DNA of 64,000 bases, taken from contig OZ020594.1 of assembly GCA_963971535.1 (NCBI GenBank), positions 113,939,418 through 114,003,417 of the forward strand. Direction: 5' to 3'. The stretch is from Notolepis coatsorum (taxonomy: Eukaryota; Chordata; Actinopteri; Aulopiformes; Paralepididae). The notes under the pieces are model-generated. The model did no database searches. It worked only from the letters and a program-made list of their open reading frames with translations, and had not been told where the DNA came from. Position numbers and translations under genes: made by a program. Positions 55,444-64,000 of this stretch are shown piece after piece. Position 1 is the first letter of the stretch; each line of letters opens with the position of its first letter.

Positions 55444-55719
55444 GGAGAGACAGATCGGCAGTTCAGACCTCAGCTTAATTTTTATTCATATCTTGTTCAT
55501 TACTTTCATTCTCATATTTGTATTGACATTTATATTACCCTGCCTGTGCCTCCCTCTGCTGCTATGACCCCTGGATTTCATACGGTGATTAATACGTGTG
55601 TGTGTGTGTGTGTGTGTGTGTGTAAGGGGTGAAGGCAGGGGGTAGGATATGATCCTGGTTTAGGGTAAGGGGTGAAGGTGTAGAACAGACAGTTAATCAA
55701 GTGCAAAAAAGTCAACCTA

Positions 55720-56285
55720 ACTATGTTCCATCAGCTTTTCCCGACACTAACAATACATGAACTACACTTTCTGAGTGGCTGAGTTTATCCCAGACCAGGC
55801 CTGGCTAAGGTCTGCCATAGGAGAGAGAGAAGAGTTTGGATTTGAAGATATGAACAGAGCTTGCCTCCCTGACTATGGCAGGGAGTTTATTAGACAGATA
55901 GGATAATTCTCTGTTATCTGCTGATTTATTTTAACCCTACGGATACAGAGGTAGCCCATATTTTGTGATTGGAGGACGTGTGTCTGAATATCACGTGATG
56001 AGTTCTGATAAATAGAGCGCTGCAAGTCCATGTAGTCTTATGTTAAGTCAGAATGGGCGTTGTAATATCACATTTTCTGGTTTTGATAATGATTCTGGCA
56101 GCTGCATTTCTTATGAGTTGAAGAATTTTCACAGTAGAATGTTGTAGTCCATAGAATTTATTACAGTAATCAAGTCTGGACAAAACAAAAGCATGTACTA
56201 TGGTTTCAGCATCAGACACAGTTAACCCTTGTGTGGTGTTCTGGTTTGAGGGATGTTTACTAAGATAAATGATACAATGAGTCAT
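55720..56285 (-). mobile_element. LINE ORF2 C-terminal fragment, minus strand
   Basis: Reads TVSDAETIVHAFVLSRLDYC, LQLIRNAAARIIIKTRK and, further on, ELSYLSNKLPAIVREASS, the RT thumb and terminal region of an L2/CR1-type LINE. Stops are present. Confidence 0.65.
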
Positions 56286-56288
56286 ATC

Positions 56289-57314
<1,026 letters not shown>

Positions 57315-58111
57315 GGTCATTGGCCTTGTCTCATTTTCTGTGAAGAACATGTAAAATAACACACTGTGCACCCCTACACATCTATCTTACATACGTGGTG
57401 TAACTGGACCCCAGACTGGAAATTGTTGATGAAAACAAGTAAACATGGTAGAAATGTAACAAAAAGGTTCACTGTGTTCCTTCACTGTCTGCTTCCACCT
57501 TGTATCATTCATATTTTTCAAGATAAACGTGATTTATTAAATTAATGTCTCGATTATCATGGATTTTCTTTTTACGGACATCACATTTGATCACAAAAAA
57601 ACAAATATCACTTTTATTCATAATTGTGATCTAGCAGAGGTAAATGGGAAACATTAACCATACAGTATATGCCGTTTAAATTGCTTGAAATTTGAGATAA
57701 AGTTAACATATGTCATAATTTTTACATAAATTGTTATGGATTTATTGTTTTAAAATCCCAATAATGTTGTTGGTCCACCAGAGTAACATAAATGCAAACA
57801 CCCTACAAGGGTTAATAGTATAGAGATCAGATGTTTTAAATATTACGAAGATGAAATAAGGCCATTCTGGTGATATCTTTGATGTGTCAATCAAATGAGA
57901 GAGAAGAATGAAAAATAATGCAGAGATTTTTAATGGTGGAGCTTCTGTGAAATAAGACAATTCTCATATTTCAGGGAGGTGTCCTTAAACATACACCTCA
58001 GTCTAGGAGGCCAACAATTATCATCGCAGTTTTATTAGTATTTAGGAGCATCCAATTTTTTATTACAGATAAACATGCCTCTAAATAGTAGTTTCTCTTG
58101 TTTCTGTGCAG
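57315..58111. other. End of SRCR intron; no element recognised
   Basis: AT-rich single-copy-looking sequence. It ends with a pyrimidine tract and CTGTGCAG, the acceptor for the exon at 58112. Confidence 0.5.
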
Positions 58112-58408
58112 AGCCTGATGATGTGAGGTTGGTGGAAGGAGGCAGCCACTGTGCTGGGAGACTGGAGATCAACCACCAAGGAGAATGGAGACCAGTAGAC
58201 ATGTTCCATTGGACCATGAAGGCAGCAGCTGTAGTGTGCAGACAGCTGGACTGTGGCTCTGTTCTTTCAACAGAAGACATGACTGGTTCTTATCGACTTA
58301 TATGGTGGTGGAATACATCTTACGATTCTCGCTCTAAGTCTATATATCAGAGTAGAGGACCAGTGCAGTCTACTTTTCACCATTCCAGCCTGAAGGTGAT
58401 CTGCTCAG
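58112..58408 (+). CDS. SRCR-domain exon of a scavenger-receptor-like gene
   Basis: 297 nt, acceptor CTGTGCAG and donor CAG/GTAACT, phase 1 at both ends as usual for SRCR exons. It encodes one whole domain: VRLVEGGSHCAGRLEI, HQGEWRPVD, AAVVCRQLDCGSVLS and a final LKVICSG. Only four cysteines are present (group A has six, group B eight): those of the GTVC and of the central CxGxE...C positions are replaced. I recall similar cysteine-poor domains in teleost CD5/CD6-like and DMBT1-like proteins. The role is ligand binding at the cell surface or in secretion. Further domains must lie to the right. No gene symbol is justified. Confidence 0.88.
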
Positions 58409-58559
58409 GTAACTCTAAACAATAACATCACATTCAGCTGCTGATCTTTACAGTCTCACTGTCTTTACTGTCACAATGACTGTCAGTGGTTTACATCTGC
58501 ATTGTTAATTCATTAGGTGACTTAGGTTGTAACCAGCTTGAAATAATAAACAAACCTGT

Positions 58560-58935
58560 CAGCAATAAATAATGACCCAGGTGGCCAAAAAGTTCCGGCC
58601 CATTAATGGCCTGTATCCGGCAGGCCGGAAGAAATTAATAGGCCCTAGGCCGGTTGCCAGAATCTGCCAAGTAGGCGGCAATGACTGACTGGCCGATTCC
58701 GGCCCGAGTACACTGGGCCAGGTCCGGGATTGCCGGAAGCGGTGAACGTCCGGAATTGGCGGAATCGGCCCAGTAGGCGGCAATGACTGACTGGCCGATT
58801 CCGGCCCGAGTACACTGGGCCAGGTCCGGGGTTGCCGGAAGCGGTGAACGTCCGGTTGCCTAAAGCAGCCCAGATGCGGCCCAAACACACTGGGCCAGGT
58901 CTGGTTGCCCGAAGCCTAGCCGACACTGCCAATGC
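58560..58935. repeat. GC-rich tandem repeat, ~95-bp unit
   Basis: AGTAGGCGGCAATGACTGAC and TACACTGGGCCAGGTCCGGG occur twice, 97 bp apart (58670 and 58767). A diverged third part follows. Frames on the minus strand come from the repeat. Confidence 0.85.
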
Positions 58936-59053
58936 AATACTGGCACTACACAGTAATTTTACTCAGTTTGAGTGAAATGTACTCAGTTTGAGTCAGCGGA
59001 ATTTACTGTGTACCCAGTATTCTGCCAGAGCTACTCCACTATCTGCCTATGAC

Positions 59054-59106
59054 CAGTGTGCGATCCATAGCATGGTCTTTGGGTGAGCCAACCAAATAAT
59101 CGCGCA

Positions 59107-59137
<31 letters not shown>

Positions 59138-59806
59138 CGCACCTCTCAGGGAGGAGTCAGACTGTTGGAGGATACTGTGATCGCGGACGTTAATGTAGCC
59201 TATGTATGTATGTGACAAATAAACCTCTTGAATCCTGTCACATATTCAATCAGTTTCAGTTCTACAGAACACATAATACTAGACAACTCACTTGTTGAGG
59301 TCCGGCCGTCTGGACGGTCTGGGCTTCCACAGCACATTCCATGATAAAAAAAAAAGTATCCATTTAATTAGATGATAGATCATCATCCAACACTGTCTAC
59401 AGTATCTAATCCTATCCTGTGTTCTGATACGAGTCCGACCGCAGCGCCCATAGATATCTAGGCAGCGCCGGCACTGTCACCGGGCGTTGTAATACTAATA
59501 ATAGTCGCAGCAGGCTGCAGCGCCTCCGCGCTCCGAATGGTAATTGCAAGAATAGCATGCATGTTGCCATATTACGTGTGAATTAGTGCGCAAATCATTA
59601 ATCATACATCCAAAATAGCATACGTTTATTATTATACACGATGATGATACAGAAAATTACAGAAAAATTAGAAATGCATGGCAAAAGTAGCATTTATTTT
59701 CAGTAATTTAGAGACCCCGAGGGGAGCTTTAGAGACCCCCAAGGGAGCTGATGTCTGATCTAGGGGAGCTATAGCTCACCGAGCTCCCCTCCTGGATCGC
59801 ACCCTG
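59054..59806. mobile_element. Non-autonomous hAT element
   Basis: Ends CAGTGTGCGATCCA and inverted CAGGGTGCGATCCA, with 8-bp duplications CCTATGAC (59046-59053, 59807-59814). Length 753 bp. It contains an uninterrupted run of about 29 C (near 59107-59135). No coding sequence. Confidence 0.9.
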
Positions 59807-59814
59807 CCTATGAC

Positions 59815-60589
<775 letters not shown>

Positions 60590-61060
60590 TGGGTGTAAAG
60601 AACGAAGTGCAATTAGTCAAACTGTTTTGGGGGATTTATACTGTACTTGAGTAGTATTAGGTTTGCGGATTGGTCCTTGTGCAAGACTATAGAAATATAA
60701 TCATTGTTACAACTAAATTGTACCCCTGTAACAGTCTTCTCCCAGAGTCCATACCCAACATGTGTGTGCAGGGGTGTAAAGAACGAAGTGCAATTAGTCA
60801 AAAGTACATTTGTACTTTACTTGAGTAGTATTAGGTTTGCAGATTGGTCCTTGTGCAAGACTATAGAAATATAATCATTGTTACAACTAAATTGTACCCC
60901 TGTAACAGTCTTCTCCCAGAGTCCATACCCAACATGTGTGTGCAGGGGTGTAAAGAACAAAGTGCAATTAGTCAAAAGTACATTTGTACTTTACTTGAGT
61001 AGTATTAGGTTTGCGGATTGGTCCTTGTGCAAGACTATAGAAGGCGGGGATCTTTGATTA
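60590..61060. repeat. Tandem array of a short MITE (about 178-bp period)
   Basis: A unit of about 135 bp bounded by CAGGGGTGTAAAGAACG and TTGTACCCCTG, plus a 40-bp spacer CAGTCTTCTCCCAGAGTCCA..., is repeated (start points near 60770 and 60948, with a partial first copy at 60590). The ends resemble fish hAT MITEs. The remainder of a related sequence (TACTTTTACTTGAGTACG) continues to 61200. Confidence 0.75.
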
Positions 61061-61359
61061 AACACTGCTATCAGAAGAATAGACGTCAGAATTTTTTTTT
61101 GTACTTTTAACTAAGTACATTTAAAAGTAGAAACTTTAGTAGAGACTTTTACTTGTGTGTTTTTAGCCAGATACTCTGACTTTTACTTGAGTACGATTTT
61201 GAGACGGTACCCATACTTTCACTTAAAACTCCCAACATTTTGTGAAATTAGCTTACAGTCTTCTCCAGAGAGAGACAAGATAGATACCAGTCTCCTCTCT
61301 GTGCGTCGAGTAGAAAGCTATCTGGCTGCATGTTAGCCTATAGCTTAGCACAATGAATG

Positions 61360-61900
61360 GAAGCGGGCATGACTAGGCATTGCCTAGGCATTGTCCAACT
61401 AACACCTCTCCCGAAGGCTACCCAGTCATGCCGGGGGATGAGGGTGGGGATTGTTAACGGGGGGAGGGAGGGGGTGGGAGTGCGGATTAGCACCAGGCGC
61501 GGGGCTCTGCTCATAGGCGGGCGGCTCGTGGCGTGGCTCGTAGTCCTGGTAGTCCTGGTTGTAGAAGCAACCGTCGCCCTCCATGGAGCTCCCCCCCTCC
61601 TCCCGCGTCACCCCAGCGAGGTGGCGGGTGGCGACCCTGACGGGGTGAGCCATGGTGGGGTGGCGGGGGGCCGGCAGGGGGAGGCCCCTGGCCCAGGGGG
61701 GGCTCCGGAGAAAAGCGCCGGCGGGCCGGGGCCGGGAGGCGCCCCTGGGGCACCCCGGGGGGCGTGGGCATAGCCTTACGGACCACAGGGAATAGGTGAC
61801 GTGGGGGCGTGGCGGGGGTCTGGGGGAGCTGTTGCCGACCCCGGCGAGGTGTGCTGGTCCCCGACGTGGAGGGGATGGGACTTCCACTCACCGAACTACT
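61360..61900. other. GC-rich segment, unidentified
   Basis: High G+C with open frames on several strands (for example minus 61887-61426, Pro/His-rich, with [20 protein letters not shown]). No domain is recognised. It could be a decayed transposon gene or a CpG-rich repeat. Frames are not reported as genes because composition alone explains them. Confidence 0.35.
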
Positions 61901-62079
61901 GGCCTACGCGAAAAGTGAAAAAGGCAAATAAAAAGAACGAACTACAAATTCAACGACAGAACGAAGACAGAAGAGAAGAGGATGAGATAGAGAGAGAGAG
62001 ATGGAGAGAGAGAGAGAAGAGAGAGAGAAGGAAAGCAAGATAACAAAATACAACAAGAGCCACAGCAACAATAATAATA

Positions 62080-63000
62080 ATTTTTAACAATAATTTGTGA
62101 TGCCATCACACAAACAGGCATTTAAAGGGTTACAATTCGAAAATGTATTGAATATGTGTTTTTTTTAGAGGTGGGCATAGATAATTTTTTTTAATCTAGA
62201 TTAATCTATCTGCAATCCTGGATTTAATCTAGATTAATCTAGATTAAAATGGCTCAAAAAGAAAAAAAAAAACCTGCCGAAGGCATTCAAAATATGTGTG
62301 TTCTACCCAAATAATGACCAGAAGTAAGTCCTTACTTTTTCTTTCCTCCTTATGTTTCTCAGGCCAGGTGGCCCATTACACCATGAGCCCATCTCCCGTT
62401 TCCAAAATGCATTACAGACTGTTTGAAAAAGCTGTTTTGCCATGATAATTGGTAATGAAATATCAAAATAATGTTCAATAAGATGTACTTGTGTTTAATA
62501 AGTTGTTTTATTCAGAAGTTAACACAAATAAATAATATTACCAGTACAGTACAGTATCTAGCACTCTCAGGAGCAAAACAGAAAGAATCATTTCAAACTT
62601 GAACTATGTGACATGGCTTGAATCAACTGCTCCAGTGGAGTTGCTCAGTGGCCAATGGTGTCAACTGTGGTTGTACTGGGCAGCTCCCAGGTGTGAATGG
62701 AACTGTGTGAATGTGAAGCAGGGCGTTCCTGAAAAAGAGCATCTGTGCTCAGCGAACCTACCCTGGGTAAATAAAGGTAAAAAAAAAAAAATGTAAAAAA
62801 AAAAAATGCGTTAATTATATTATCGCGCGATACTAGTATAGCGTTAACGCAGCACGTTAACGCCGTTAACGGCCCAGCTCTAGTTTTTTTGTATACAATA
62901 CTTTGTGATGCCCATCACATACACTGGAATTTAAATGGTAAAAATTCAAACATTCCTGCACCAGAATGCAGGAAATTAAGTCTTTGTAACAAAATAATGG
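62080..63000. mobile_element. Fragment of the CAGGGCCGGACTGG family, split by a hAT
   Basis: 62086-62165 and 62883-63000 contain TTTGTGATGCCATCACA, GCATTTAAAGGGTTACAATT and CTGCATTCTGG-like sequence shared with 18300-18690 and 48480-48530. The hAT 62166-62882 lies between. No termini are preserved. Confidence 0.55.
62166..62882. mobile_element. Non-autonomous hAT element (TAGAGNTGGGC ends)
   Basis: Left TAGAGGTGGGC, right inverted TAGAGCTGGGC, and an 8-bp duplication GTTTTTTT on both sides (62158-62165, 62883-62890). Subterminal ATCTAGATTAATCTA repeats on the left and TTAACG repeats on the right are typical of this fish hAT group. 717 bp, no transposase. Confidence 0.88.
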
Positions 63001-63172
63001 TATTATGAATACATTTGCCTCCTGCGTGAACTGTGCATAGCTGAATAGACTGTATTTTAACGTCGGTCATATGGTGGTACTTGGAGAGCCAGCTACGTTC
63101 TCAGGTGGTACTTGGTGTAAAAAGTTTGAGACCAGGGTGGATTTTTCAATAGTCTTCACCGTGATAAATCAA

Positions 63173-63333
63173 TAAGTAAGGGATAATGTATAGCTACGAG
63201 GTCATTGTCGCAAAATAATTGACCAACACAGAGTTTAGAACACAGAGGCGCAGCCGAGGTGTTTTAAACGTCAGTGAAGGTCAATTATTTTGCGACAATG
63301 ACCGAGTATAGGCTATACATTATCCCGCTTATT
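63173..63333. repeat. Inverted repeat, ~50-bp arms
   Basis: AAGGGATAATGTATAGC and GGTCATTGTCGCAAAATAAT pair with GTCAATTATTTTGCGACAAT and GGCTATACATTATCCC. The loop is about 55 bp. A second, shorter perfect palindrome AGAGGTCCGTTAT / ATAACGGACCTCT is at 63523-63554. Confidence 0.85.
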
Positions 63334-63571
63334 ACATGGCTAACTTACTAACAATATACCCAATTCATTTTACACCATCGACAAGACGAGATCAAATGCA
63401 GACGCAGTTCTGTCGCTCCCGCTGTCATCGCCGGCAGCAGCCGGCAGGTCTGTGGTCTGATTGCAGTGATGACAGTGGGCTTGATTGCTACAGCTGTGCA
63501 CAGCAGTCATTATTGTTCGGCAGAGGTCCGTTATCGAGTAATAACGGACCTCTGACGAGCGCTATTGACCA

Positions 63572-63824
63572 GTGATGGGAATAACGGCGCTATAAGTAAC
63601 TTCGTTACTAACGGCGTTCGTTTTTTCAGTAACGAGTAATCTAACGGATTACTCTTCCAATCTTAATAACGCTGTTACCGTTACTGCAAAAAAATGCGGC
63701 GCGTTACTATGAATGAACCTGTTTCTTTCATCAGACAGATCTCTGCGCCGAGAGGCAATAATATGTTCTTCCTTGTTTAGTGGGCAGTGCGCGAGCCAAG
63801 CATACATGCTGACGATTGGCTGAG
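63572..63824. mobile_element. Left end of a hAT-like element
   Basis: CAGTGATGGGAATAACGGCG followed by TAACTTCGTTACTAACGGCG is the start of a very common fish hAT group rich in TAACG motifs. The right end is not found before the LINE at 63825. Confidence 0.6.
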
Positions 63825-64000
63825 GTTTCAAGTTCAAGTTTCAAGTTTCTTTAATAGTTGTCATACAGAAGTACAGAATACTTTTGTACAAAATGCTTCT
63901 TACTGTTGCGCTCCAGAGACTGTGCATGACAAGATAAGTATGAAATAAAAACATAGTAAAAATTAGAAGTAAAAAAAGAGGTCACAGTTGTTCAGTTTAG
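63825..64000 (-). mobile_element. Rex/L2-group LINE 3' end, runs off the window
   Basis: Inverse of the 3' UTR at 43690-43855 and nearly identical to 7790-7960: TTCAAGTTTC tail, then TTTAATAGTTGTCATACAGA. The element continues to the right. Confidence 0.85.

Noticed and set aside
61426-61891. Two long overlapping Pro-rich frames on the minus strand
   Set aside because: GC-rich composition keeps several frames open; no domain, start context or splice structure recognised. Kept only as an unidentified GC-rich segment.

Overview
This is eukaryotic DNA from a ray-finned fish, almost certainly a teleost. It has spliced genes, large introns, long microsatellites, and a teleost-style mix of transposons: Rex/L2/CR1-group LINEs, fish L1, PIF/Harbinger, hAT, BEL/Pao and a tRNA-headed SINE. 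No bacterial, organellar, rRNA, tRNA or CRISPR feature was seen. The species cannot be fixed from the sequence alone.

The only host gene I can support is a scavenger-receptor cysteine-rich (SRCR) gene on the + strand. Its proposed parts are a TATA promoter with a 3 x 45-bp motif array and a non-coding first exon (about 14448-14735), a signal-peptide exon (19040-19115) and one SRCR-domain exon (58112-58408). The two coding exons join in phase 1 across a 39-kb intron. The gene must continue beyond the right edge.

Layout. 1-6500: LINE remnants, a foldback repeat carrying a hAT insertion, a telomere-like tract and a Kolobok/T2-like element with a paralogous empty site. 6513-13680: a block of nested elements inside a 30/35-bp minisatellite. 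It holds an L1 with an inverted 5' piece, two copies of a Rex/L2-group LINE, and a PIF/Harbinger element with an intact four-exon transposase frame, a Myb-like partner gene and a SINE. 13683-19010: minisatellite arrays, a local duplication, a second SINE and the proposed promoter. 19116-58111 (the intron): a LINE end, a 1.3-kb array of 21-bp repeats, and a broken L1 (about 22850-47200). That L1 is split by a BEL/Pao retrotransposon (24574-43884). The BEL contains a second, younger, internally deleted BEL in the opposite direction, a solo LTR and an almost intact LINE reverse transcriptase ORF. After a TG microsatellite comes a 5.6-kb DNA transposon (48368-53973). It encodes a transposase-like region, a FEN/XPG-type nuclease and a C-terminal cysteine-cluster domain. 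Its two ends appear to come from two related families. 58409-64000: hAT elements, a tandem MITE array, GC-rich tandem repeats and palindromes.

The mobile elements are mostly decayed and do not form a pathway together. Their nesting gives a clear relative history. The best candidate for something poorly described is the nuclease-encoding transposon at 48368-53973, because of its domain combination, subterminal repeats and mixed ends. The proposed SRCR promoter array is the most interesting host feature.
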